From Clostridiales bacterium (GTDB taxonomy: Bacteria; Bacillota_A; Clostridia; Christensenellales; Christensenellaceae), in contig QANA01000032.1 in the NCBI GenBank assembly GCA_003149735.1, positions 1-12,262 on the forward strand: DNA of 12,262 nt, read 5' to 3'. Made by a program: the position numbers and the translations under genes. This document shows, in pieces, positions 1 through 4,713 of the stretch. The notes under the pieces were generated by a model that worked only from the letters and a program-made list of their open reading frames with translations, was not told where the DNA came from and ran no database searches. Each line of letters begins with the position of its first letter. Position 1 is the first letter of the stretch.

Positions 1-469
1 GGGATCTGAGGAAGAGGATGTATACAGCGGAGTGCATAAATTGGGAATTGAGCCATTTGATCAGTGCTTGGATGGTACTTGGCTGGAAGACAAACTGAAA
101 TATAGAAAGAAGTCGATTAAGGAGTGCCTTCTGGATCAAAGCATTGTTGCAGGTATTGGCAATATTTATGGGGATGAAATTCTTTTTGCGGCAAATATTT
201 GCCCTTTGTGCAAGCCGGAGGAATTGACAAAGCAGCAGTGGGAAAGGTTGGCTATGGAAACCCCGAGAATCCTGCAGCAGGCAATTCTCAAAGAAGCGGT
301 AACACCGGAACAATATATGGCGGAGGGAGGATTTAACTATCGCAATACTTCCTTTTTTCAGGTATACGGACGCGAAGGCCTGCCCTGCCCTCATTGTACA
401 GAGAAGTTAGTGCGTGTGGTGCTGGCCGGACGCAGCAGCGTATATTGCCCATGCTGTCAGCCGCGTTGA
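1..469 (+). CDS. mutM: Formamidopyrimidine-DNA glycosylase (MutM/Fpg), C-terminal part
   Basis: This is a bifunctional base-excision repair enzyme that removes oxidised purines such as 8-oxoguanine and nicks the abasic site. The frame is open to the left edge, so the N-terminus (with the catalytic Pro-Glu) lies outside; about 155 of the usual ~270 residues are visible. Seen directly are the helix-two-turn-helix motif LLDQSIVAGIGNIYGDEILF, the NYRNTSFFQVYGREGLPCP stretch and a C-terminal CPHC...CPCC zinc finger containing the conserved AGRSS arginine turn. These match the MutM/Fpg/Nei family well. VAGIGNIY and the YGREG-zinc finger layout favour Fpg over endonuclease VIII. The GTG near base 32 is internal and is not the start. 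A strong hairpin follows the stop by about 28 bp. Identity is secure; the upstream neighbour is not visible. Confidence 0.95.
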   Translation, partial: GSEEEDVYSGVHKLGIEPFDQCLDGTWLEDKLKYRKKSIKECLLDQSIVAGIGNIYGDEILFAANICPLCKPEELTKQQWERLAMETPRILQQAILKEAVTPEQYMAEGGFNYRNTSFFQVYGREGLPCPHCTEKLVRVVLAGRSSVYCPCCQPR

Positions 470-496
470 ATTGCTGGAATGAATTTTCTTTTAAAA

Positions 497-524
497 TTAC
501 CCCGGGGCAGATACCCCGGGGTAA
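497..524. terminator. Perfect 11-bp GC-rich hairpin between convergent genes
   Basis: The arms TTACCCCGGGG (497-507) and CCCCGGGGTAA (514-524) pair perfectly around a 6-nt loop. Read on the minus strand the hairpin is followed by TTTTAAAAG; read on the plus strand only a weak, interrupted T-run follows. It sits between mutM (+) and the small minus-strand gene, whose ends face each other, so it probably ends both transcripts. The T-tracts are modest, so efficiency is uncertain. Confidence 0.7.
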
Positions 525-564
525 GGATTCTGTTTTCCTAAAACTTAGAAAAACAAAAAAGAGA

Positions 565-828
565 TTATTCATCTGGAGAAATATCCAGATCATCGCCAGC
601 GCAGTGAGCGCCACGGCAGGTTTCTGCTGCTTTCTGAAGTTGCGGGGAAGGGCGGGGCGTATGGATATCATAAAGCTCGCCGATTGCTTCGGCTTCATGT
701 GGGCAGCAAACGCCTGTCGGAGCGATTCCAGTGCATTCCGTAGCGGAAATGGTGGCGTTGATATCATAGAAAGGCAGGGAAGAGAGATCCTGCTCTCTAT
801 GAGGTGTTTTGTAATCGCTTTTTTTCAT
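565..828 (-). CDS. Small cysteine-containing protein of unknown function (87 aa)
   Basis: I do not recognise a named family. The gene is supported by an excellent ribosome site (AAAGGAGG on the minus strand, about 6 nt before the ATG at 828), a plausible promoter at 915-943 and a hairpin beyond its stop. The protein is 87 residues, acidic at both the middle and the C-terminus, without a signal peptide or membrane segment. It has five cysteines: C32 in an ATECTGI motif, C41-C42 in GVCCPHEAEA, and C71 and C76 in CRGAHC. The N-terminal part, with the TPH, LPFYDINATISATECTG and ELYDIHTP segments, looks like a conserved block, and the cysteine-rich tail could bind a metal. No maturation enzyme or exporter is adjacent, so a modified-peptide precursor is not supported. 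It is divergent from the cold-shock gene and convergent with mutM. I am fairly sure it is real but cannot give a function. Confidence 0.75.
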   Translation of the reverse strand: MKKSDYKTPHREQDLSSLPFYDINATISATECTGIAPTGVCCPHEAEAIGELYDIHTPRPSPQLQKAAETCRGAHCAGDDLDISPDE

Positions 829-893
829 GAAAAAACCTCCTTTTCCGCTTTAATATGTACAAAAAAAATCAAATTATTCTATGCAAATATTCC

Positions 894-922
894 TTGCTAT
901 TTTGAAAAAAAGCGAATATAAT
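894..922 (+). promoter_or_regulatory. Promoter for the cold-shock gene
   Basis: TTGCTA (894-899) and a perfect TATAAT (917-922) are separated by 17 nt, a good sigma-A-type promoter. Transcription would start near 929 and give a leader of about 115 nt before the cold-shock gene. The -10 box overlaps a -10 candidate for the opposite strand. Confidence 0.65.
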
Positions 923-943
923 TAAAGAGTATTCAGAATGCAA
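915..943 (-). promoter_or_regulatory. Divergent promoter candidate for the small cysteine protein
   Basis: Read on the minus strand, TTGCAT (943-938) is followed after 17 nt by TATATT (920-915). Transcription would start near 908 and leave about 80 nt before the ATG of the minus-strand gene. The -10 shares four bases with the plus-strand TATAAT, so the two promoters would compete for RNA polymerase. AT-rich sequence makes chance matches likely. Confidence 0.45.
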
Positions 944-952
944 TTGATGAGA

Positions 953-1005
953 GCACGGCTTGTAAATTCATTTGTTTTATGATTTACAAGGTGTGTATTT
1001 TTTTT
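953..1005 (+). promoter_or_regulatory. Hairpin with T-run in the cold-shock leader
   Basis: CTTGTAAAT (959-967) and ATTTACAAG (982-990) form a perfect 9-bp stem with a 14-nt loop. After one mismatch the stem extends outward by about five pairs, two of them G-U, reaching 953 and 996. Eight T residues follow at 998-1005. The shape is that of an intrinsic terminator lying between the promoter and the ribosome site, so it may act as an attenuator or as a temperature-sensitive leader fold. Cold-shock genes commonly carry long structured leaders; the mechanism here is inference. Confidence 0.5.
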
Positions 1006-1043
1006 GCAGAAGGGATATCATTATATTTTAGGAGGTACCTTCG

Positions 1044-1256
1044 ATGTTTAAAGGTACAGTAAAGTGGTTCAATGCGGAGAAAGGCTTTGGCTTTATTTCC
1101 AACAATGATGGCAGCGGTGATGTTTTTGTGCATTTTTCCGCAATTGTTGCCGATGGATTCAAGACTCTGAACGAAGGTCAGCAGGTCACCTTTGATACCG
1201 AGCCGGATCCCAAAAATCCCAGCAGACTGAGAGCAGTCAATGTTTGCGCAGCTTAA
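1044..1256 (+). CDS. csp: Cold-shock protein of the CspA family
   Basis: This is a 70-residue single cold-shock domain protein that binds single-stranded RNA or DNA, acting as an RNA chaperone in the cytoplasm. The RNP1 motif KGFGFI (residues 13-18) and RNP2 motif VFVHF (27-31) are intact, and the opening [18 protein letters not shown] is typical. The C-terminal strand region [17 protein letters not shown] is a variant of the usual GPxAxNV ending. Length is as expected for the family. A near-perfect GGAGGT (1031-1036) lies 7 nt before the ATG. It is a single-gene unit: it has its own promoter and structured leader, and a terminator follows within about 50 bp. Whether it is induced by cold or constitutive cannot be told from sequence alone. 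Family assignment is secure; the exact paralogue letter is not. Confidence 0.97.
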   Translation: MFKGTVKWFNAEKGFGFISNNDGSGDVFVHFSAIVADGFKTLNEGQQVTFDTEPDPKNPSRLRAVNVCAA

Positions 1257-1306
1257 CCTTTGGATAAAATCCTGTCTCGGCAGATTTCGATAAAAGAGTA
1301 AGCAGG

Positions 1307-1334
1307 GGCCGCCCATCCCGAGGTGGCCTTTTTT
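1307..1334 (+). terminator. Intrinsic terminator after the cold-shock gene
   Basis: GGCCGCC (1307-1313) pairs with GGTGGCC (1322-1328), including one G-U pair, around an 8-nt loop, and is followed at once by six T residues (1329-1334). This closes the cold-shock transcript. Confidence 0.85.
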
Positions 1335-1370
1335 GTTGGGAAGATTTGACAGGAAAAGGGAAAGAATTGA

Positions 1371-1400
1371 GTGACAGAAAGTATACAAGCGTAGTATAAT
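1371..1400 (+). promoter_or_regulatory. Promoter for the Sel1-repeat gene
   Basis: GTGACA (1371-1376) and a perfect TATAAT (1395-1400) are separated by 18 nt. The predicted start near 1407 leaves a short leader of under 30 nt before the gene at 1435. Confidence 0.65.
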
Positions 1401-1434
1401 TAGTAATAAAATTTTCCGAAAGAGGGAGAAAGAA

Positions 1435-1830
1435 ATGAAAAGTTTTCGGGAATGGAAGCGTGGACATGTCGCTGAAAAAAAGGGCGCACTGGAAGAATTG
1501 CGGCTGGCAATAGATTATTATAAAGGAAATGGCTTGCCGCAAAGTTATGAGCAGGCGATTGCCTGGGCAAAAAAGGCCTTGGAACATGGAGAAACGAGAG
1601 CTAAGCCTTTTTTGGAAGAGATGGAACGATTTTATGCAGCCGTAAAGGGCGATGCAGATGTGGCATACAGTATTGCTTTGGACTATTTTTATGGCTCGAA
1701 AAATTTGCGCAAAGATTATGAACAAGCCCAGAAATTTGCTGAATTGGCATTGGAAAACGGTCATAAGAGTGCCGGATTGTTGCTGGAAGATATAGAGATA
1801 GAATTGTTGGAAGAAGAGGACGGTTTCTAA
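1435..1830 (+). CDS. Small Sel1-like (TPR-type) repeat protein
   Basis: This is a 131-residue soluble protein made of helical repeats and probably a protein-protein interaction adaptor; no partner can be named. Two Sel1/TPR-like units are visible: about residues 18-54 (ALEELRLAIDYYKGNG then SYEQAIAWAKKALEHG) and about 75-113 (ADVAYSIALDYFYGSKN then DYEQAQKFAELALENGH). Both show the A-x-Y-x-x-G and A-x-x-W/F-x-x-x-A pattern of Sel1 repeats. The C-terminus is strongly acidic (EIELLEEEDGF). There is no signal peptide or membrane segment. AGAGGGAG before the ATG serves as ribosome site. It has its own promoter and lies 106 bp upstream of the DUF3877-like gene with no clear terminator between, so the two may be cotranscribed. 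Fold assignment is good; biological role is unknown. Confidence 0.85.
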   Translation: MKSFREWKRGHVAEKKGALEELRLAIDYYKGNGLPQSYEQAIAWAKKALEHGETRAKPFLEEMERFYAAVKGDADVAYSIALDYFYGSKNLRKDYEQAQKFAELALENGHKSAGLLLEDIEIELLEEEDGF

Positions 1831-1936
1831 TTGGCTTTGCAGCATAAAATTGCGGAGGCATATAGTTCCTTTTTATGGAGACAGGGACTCTTTGGGGCGG
1901 CAGTAAAGAAAGCATGAAGAAAAGCGGAGAATCAAG

Positions 1937-2515
1937 ATGGCAAACATCGAGGCATTGGAACGTCATGTAACAGATACCATTAAAGAATGGGAGATGAAAC
2001 TGGGGGCAATCAATACAGAACTGCGACTGTATTATCCGGCTGTCTCTTTAGAAGAATTACTGGGGTTGCCTCGGGAATGCGAAAAAGAAAAATTGCAGGC
2101 AGCCTTGAACGAATTCTGTAGTGCAGTGCGGCCACGATTGGGTAAAATCCTGGTATCCGGGGAAGAGCGCATTTGCCTTACGGTTTCTCCGGAAGGCTGT
2201 GCATATGTGAAAAATTTGCCGGATCCTCCTTTTTTACGGGATCTTTTGGCCATTATGACAGAGCCGGCAGCCGGTTTAGCGCAGGTGCAGGCTTTATTTG
2301 AAGAATATGCGAAAAGAGCCGGCAGTGCGGTGTGTGAACAAGAAGATCAACAGGATGGCATAGGGCGCGTGTTTTATTTTGCAGATGAGCGTATAGATCC
2401 ATACGTTTATTGCGTTTCACAGGATGAATTTGGGCTGACTTATCATCGATTTGATCGGAGAGATTTTGCACATCTCACAGACGAACATGAAACAGATTCA
2501 AAAGCCTTCTTGTAG
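1937..2515 (+). CDS. Uncharacterised protein, probably DUF3877 family
   Basis: This is a 192-residue cytoplasmic-looking protein without signal peptide or membrane helices. I match it from memory, without a search, to the uncharacterised DUF3877 family of Clostridia. The supporting features are an N-terminal helix DTIKEWEMKLGAI followed by LRLYYPAVSLEELLG, a middle block around LTVSPEGCAYVKNL and PPFLRDLL, and a C-terminal block with FYFADERIDPYVYC and LTYHRFDRRDFAHLT. No catalytic motif is evident. The start ATG at 1937 is preceded by a moderate GGAGA ribosome site; no better start lies upstream. The stop codon falls in the loop of a terminator, which sets its 3' end. It probably shares a transcript with the Sel1-repeat gene upstream. 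The gene is real with high confidence; the family name is moderate, and function is unknown. Confidence 0.75.
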   Translation: MANIEALERHVTDTIKEWEMKLGAINTELRLYYPAVSLEELLGLPRECEKEKLQAALNEFCSAVRPRLGKILVSGEERICLTVSPEGCAYVKNLPDPPFLRDLLAIMTEPAAGLAQVQALFEEYAKRAGSAVCEQEDQQDGIGRVFYFADERIDPYVYCVSQDEFGLTYHRFDRRDFAHLTDEHETDSKAFL

Positions 2516-2528
2516 GAGAAGGCTTTTT
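2500..2528 (+). terminator. Intrinsic terminator overlapping the DUF3877-like stop codon
   Basis: AAAAGCCTTCT (2500-2510) pairs perfectly with AGAAGGCTTTT (2517-2527) around a 6-nt loop, and the T-run extends to 2528. The TAG stop (2513-2515) of the preceding gene sits in the loop, so the last codons encode one arm of the hairpin. Confidence 0.9.
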
Positions 2529-2575
2529 GTTTAAACGGAAAAGAAGTTGTGAGATCACAAAACAAGTTTGACCAA

Positions 2576-2602
2576 TTGTTAACGATAAGAGGTTGTTATA
2601 AT
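2576..2602 (+). promoter_or_regulatory. Weak upstream promoter candidate
   Basis: A perfect TATAAT (2597-2602) has TTGTTA (2576-2581) 15 nt before it, shorter than ideal; TTGACC (2568-2573) is too far at 23 nt. It could be a second, distal start for the reductase gene or an activator-dependent site. No gene lies between it and the stronger promoter downstream. Confidence 0.3.
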
Positions 2603-2677
2603 AGAATGGCGGAAAGACTGTTGCAGATGTTCGGAAAACAGAGGAAAATGAAGTGATTTTTTCAGCGAATAGATGAA

Positions 2678-2705
2678 TTGACAGGCGATTTGACAGTGGT
2701 ACAAT
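2678..2705 (+). promoter_or_regulatory. Promoter for the reductase gene
   Basis: A consensus TTGACA (2678-2683) and TACAAT (2700-2705) are separated by 16 nt. The predicted start near 2712 leaves about 33 nt to the ATG at 2745, with GGAGG in between. Confidence 0.7.
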
Positions 2706-2744
2706 AAGGGCAAAAAGAGAAAAACATACAGACGGAGGTTTTCT

Positions 2745-3758
2745 ATGAAGTGTGCAATTTATGGTGCGGGTTCGTTGGGAACTGTGTTGGGGGCTTATAT
2801 GAGCCGTGCGGGTCAGGAAGTGGAATTGGTAAATCATAATCAGGCGCATGTAGAAGCTCTGCGGGAAAAGGGTGCACATATTACAGGAACAGTAGAGTTT
2901 ACGACGCCGGTAAAAGCTATTTTTCCACAGGAAATGTCCGGCCCATATGATGTCATCTTTTTGATGACAAAACAGTTATTGAATTCACAGGTGGTAGCTT
3001 TTTTGAAGCCGATGTTGGCGGAAAAAGGTGTGATTGTAACTTTGCAGAACGGAATTCCCGAGCCGGAAATTGCAGAGATTGTCGGTGCAGAACATACAAT
3101 GGGATGTGTTGTGGAATGGGGAGCTACACTTTCCGCACCCGGCGAAAGCACGTTGACCAGCAGTCCGGATAGTCTTTCCTTCCATATGGGTGGTATGGAA
3201 GGCATTACGCAGGAGCAAATGGAAACAGTACGGCGGCTGTTGGAGACAATGTGCCCGGTATATTATGAAACCAATTTGTTGGGAGCAAGATGGTCTAAAC
3301 TATTGATTAATGCAACCTTTTCTGGATTAGGCACCGTGGTAGGAGGATTGTTTGGTGATGTCAGCGAACAAAAAGATACCCGTAAAGTTGCTGTTCGCTG
3401 CATGAAGGAGTGCATTGACGTTGGGCATGCGGCGGGTGCCGTATTTGCGCCTGTGCAAGGAAAAGATATTACCCGGCTTTTTTACTATAAAGGAAGCTGC
3501 AAACGATTGTTTGCGCAATGGTTGCTGCCGATAGCTATGAAAAAGCATCGCGCGATAGAGCCTTCCATGCTGCAGGATCTGAAACGGGGAAAAATCTGCG
3601 AAATTGATGCGATTAACGGTGTGATTTGTCAGTGGGGAAGAAAATGCGGTATTCCCACTCCGATTAACGACCGAATTGTGGAAATTATAAAAAAGGAACA
3701 GGCAGGCGAGTTGCCTCTGGCAAAAGAGAATATCCGTCTTTTTGATGATTTATTATAA
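2745..3758 (+). CDS. Ketopantoate reductase family (PanE/ApbA) oxidoreductase
   Basis: This is an NAD(P)H-dependent cytoplasmic reductase. The family's best-known member reduces 2-dehydropantoate to pantoate in pantothenate and CoA synthesis. The Rossmann motif GAGSLG (residues 7-12) opens the protein, and TLQNG (99-103) carries the conserved Asn102. WSKLLINATF supplies Lys185 and Asn189, and the C-terminal domain has CEIDAINGVI with Glu287 followed by GIPTPIN. All the positions expected from E. coli PanE (Lys, Asn and Glu active-site residues) are present. At 337 residues it is longer than E. coli PanE (about 303), with extra sequence around FYYKGSCKRLFAQWLLPIAM (247-266). GGAGG lies about 8 nt before the ATG. 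No panB, panC or panD is adjacent, so the true substrate may be another 2-oxo acid; I therefore leave the symbol blank. Confidence 0.88.
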   Translation: MKCAIYGAGSLGTVLGAYMSRAGQEVELVNHNQAHVEALREKGAHITGTVEFTTPVKAIFPQEMSGPYDVIFLMTKQLLNSQVVAFLKPMLAEKGVIVTLQNGIPEPEIAEIVGAEHTMGCVVEWGATLSAPGESTLTSSPDSLSFHMGGMEGITQEQMETVRRLLETMCPVYYETNLLGARWSKLLINATFSGLGTVVGGLFGDVSEQKDTRKVAVRCMKECIDVGHAAGAVFAPVQGKDITRLFYYKGSCKRLFAQWLLPIAMKKHRAIEPSMLQDLKRGKICEIDAINGVICQWGRKCGIPTPINDRIVEIIKKEQAGELPLAKENIRLFDDLL

Positions 3759-3795
3759 AAAAGCGGATATAAAAAGAGAGTTTATGTTACTATTG

Positions 3796-3813
3796 GGCAA
3801 AATTTGTTTTGCC
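3796..3813. repeat. Short perfect hairpin after the reductase gene
   Basis: GGCAAAA (3796-3802) pairs with TTTTGCC (3807-3813) around a TTTG loop. There is no T-run directly after the right arm, so it is a weak terminator candidate. It lies about 40 bp beyond the reductase stop and may stabilise that transcript's 3' end. Confidence 0.35.
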
Positions 3814-3817
3814 ATTT

Positions 3818-3922
3818 ATGGGTACCTCTATTGATTTTAGGCTGCTTTTTTTGACTACTTTAATAAATAGCTCTACGGCTGGAATTTTCTTGGCCGTTCC
3901 ACTAATTAAATGCCGAACATAA
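3818..3922 (+). other. Doubtful 34-codon hydrophobic reading frame
   Basis: A frame from ATG 3818 encodes 34 residues, largely a hydrophobic segment (RLLFLTTLINSSTAGIFLA) with a Lys-Cys-Arg tail. Its stop codon falls in the left arm of the 18-bp inverted repeat. No ribosome site precedes this ATG. A different ATG at 3784, after AAGAGAG, opens a 16-codon hydrophobic frame that ends at 3834 in another phase. The pair could be a membrane-protein remnant broken by a frameshift, a small membrane peptide, or chance. The ~155 bp between the reductase and the inverted repeat otherwise holds only the hairpin at 3796-3813. Confidence 0.2.
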
Positions 3923-3955
3923 AAATCCATCCAAATCGGATGGATTTTTATGTTC
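3915..3955. terminator. Bidirectional terminator: perfect 18-bp inverted repeat
   Basis: The arms GAACATAAAAATCCATCC (3915-3932) and its exact complement (3938-3955) flank a 5-nt loop. Each arm carries an A-run or T-run, so on either strand the GGATGG/CCATCC core is followed by TTTTTATG. It lies between the plus-strand reductase and the minus-strand coiled-coil gene, which converge here, and should end both transcripts. The perfect symmetry is unusual but fits a convergent pair. Confidence 0.85.
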
Positions 3956-4012
3956 CAATAAACAGGCTGAAGGGAAGGCGAGAAGTTTGTGTGTTGAGAA
4001 AGATTATGGTAT

Positions 4013-4432
4013 TCAGGCCTGTTTCTTGTTGACGACTTCCAAAGAAAAGATACTGCTGGGTCGTTTTAACTCGTTTTCAATACCGGTTAGAATATTTTCA
4101 CATTGTACTGCCAATTCTCGCAGCAAGGCTCGATGTTCCTCGATGCGTTTGCGAGATGCGGCTTCTTTACGATAGGCATCCCCTATAATTTGTTCGCTGC
4201 GTTGTTTTGCCTGATCGATCAATTGTTGGCTGGCCTGCTCTGCGCGAACTAAGGTGCTGGATATGGCATCTCGTTCTTTTTGACATGCTTCCAGTTTTTC
4301 GTTTAAAGTCCGATTTTCCTCGCGAAGCATAAGGATACGATCCTTTTGTTCTTTGGCGAGTTTCTCATAATCCTGTGTGATTTTTTGAATTTCCTGCGTA
4401 AGTTCGGAAGATTTGTTTTTTTTCATAAGCAT
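4013..4432 (-). CDS. DivIVA-like coiled-coil protein
   Basis: This is a 139-residue protein that is nearly all charged helix, without signal peptide or membrane segment. Residues about 10-100 form a continuous coiled coil (QDYEKLAKEQKDRILMLREE, then LNEKLEACQKERDAI). The following stretch AEQASQQLIDQAKQRSEQII has the Ala-rich pattern with repeated A-x-x-x-A spacing found in the coiled-coil part of DivIVA/GpsB-type and related cell-envelope scaffolds. The conserved N-terminal membrane-binding motif of classic DivIVA is not evident, so a scaffold role is inference. The ATG at 4432 is chosen because GGAGG lies 10 nt upstream; an ATG two codons downstream is possible. It is divergent from the mraZ division cluster, which fits a division or envelope role, and convergent with the reductase. 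A generic coiled-coil hypothetical is the alternative. Confidence 0.75.
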   Translation of the reverse strand: MLMKKNKSSELTQEIQKITQDYEKLAKEQKDRILMLREENRTLNEKLEACQKERDAISSTLVRAEQASQQLIDQAKQRSEQIIGDAYRKEAASRKRIEEHRALLRELAVQCENILTGIENELKRPSSIFSLEVVNKKQA

Positions 4433-4481
4433 ATTCCATACGCCTCCACGTCAATAGAATTGTAACTTGTCTTTATCATAA

Positions 4482-4493
4482 ACCGATATCGGT
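4482..4493. repeat. 12-bp perfect palindrome in the divergent region
   Basis: ACCGATATCGGT is its own reverse complement. It lies about 50 bp upstream of the coiled-coil gene, on that gene's promoter side, and a TATGAT box (minus strand, 4480-4475) sits right beside it. A dimeric repressor operator is a reasonable guess, but a 12-bp palindrome alone is weak evidence. Confidence 0.35.
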
Positions 4494-4560
4494 GCAAAGA
4501 ATGGCGATTGATGGCGTGTAGTTGGAAAAAGGGAAAAAGATTATTCTATGTACTTTGGTA

Positions 4561-4597
4561 AAAATTAGAATTATTAATTTTAAAAAAATCTAATTTT
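4561..4597. repeat. AT-rich 9-bp inverted repeat
   Basis: AAAATTAGA (4561-4569) and TCTAATTTT (4589-4597) are exact complements separated by 19 nt of almost pure A/T. It lies in the 281-bp gap (4433-4713) between the coiled-coil gene and mraZ. It could be a regulatory or easily melted promoter region, or just low-complexity sequence. I found no convincing -35/-10 pair for mraZ in this gap. Confidence 0.3.
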
Positions 4598-4650
4598 GAG
4601 GCAGGAAAAATGAAAAATGCAGCGAATATATTATCTCATAAACATTCAGA

Positions 4651-4690
4651 TGGGTAAAATAACATAAAAGTGTTGAAATGTGGTGAAAAT
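4651..4690 (+). promoter_or_regulatory. Four 10-nt direct repeats before mraZ, candidate MraZ operator
   Basis: Four consecutive decamers share a pattern close to TGGTGAAAAT: TGGGTAAAAT, AACATAAAAG, TGTTGAAATG and TGGTGAAAAT. The period is one helical turn. MraZ proteins of other bacteria bind short direct repeats of TGGGN or AAAGTG type upstream of their own gene with about this spacing, and the last two units contain AAAGTGTTGAAATGTGG. The array ends 24 nt before the mraZ start. Autoregulation is inferred from the family. Confidence 0.55.
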
Positions 4691-4713
4691 TTAGCCGCTT
4701 TGTGAGGAAAAGC

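Noticed and set aside
32..469. GTG at 32 as the start of a 145-residue MutM
   Set aside because: The same frame is open to the window edge and the family needs about 120 more N-terminal residues, so this is an internal codon of a gene cut by the window.
333..767. Minus-strand 144-residue frame
   Set aside because: It overlaps the real 87-codon gene on the same strand in another phase and continues antisense into mutM.
394..921. Plus-strand frame of 175 residues overlapping the mutM end and the small minus-strand gene
   Set aside because: It runs out of phase through mutM and antisense to a gene with a clear ribosome site; the composition is not protein-like and it has no ribosome site of its own.
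984..1388. Minus-strand frame across the cold-shock gene
   Set aside because: It is antisense to a certain csp gene and spans its ribosome site and terminator; no family resemblance.
1875..1964. Short frame starting just before the DUF3877-like gene
   Set aside because: It runs out of phase into that gene, lacks a ribosome site and resembles nothing.
3987..4175. Plus-strand 62-residue frame
   Set aside because: It is antisense to the coiled-coil gene, and its composition is explained by that gene.
4627..4634. TATATTAT as the mraZ -10 box
   Set aside because: No -35-like hexamer lies at 15-19 nt upstream, so I do not call a promoter there.
4702..4713. GTG 4702 as the mraZ start
   Set aside because: It overlaps the GAGGA ribosome site that serves ATG 4714, and the protein from 4714 begins exactly like other MraZ proteins.
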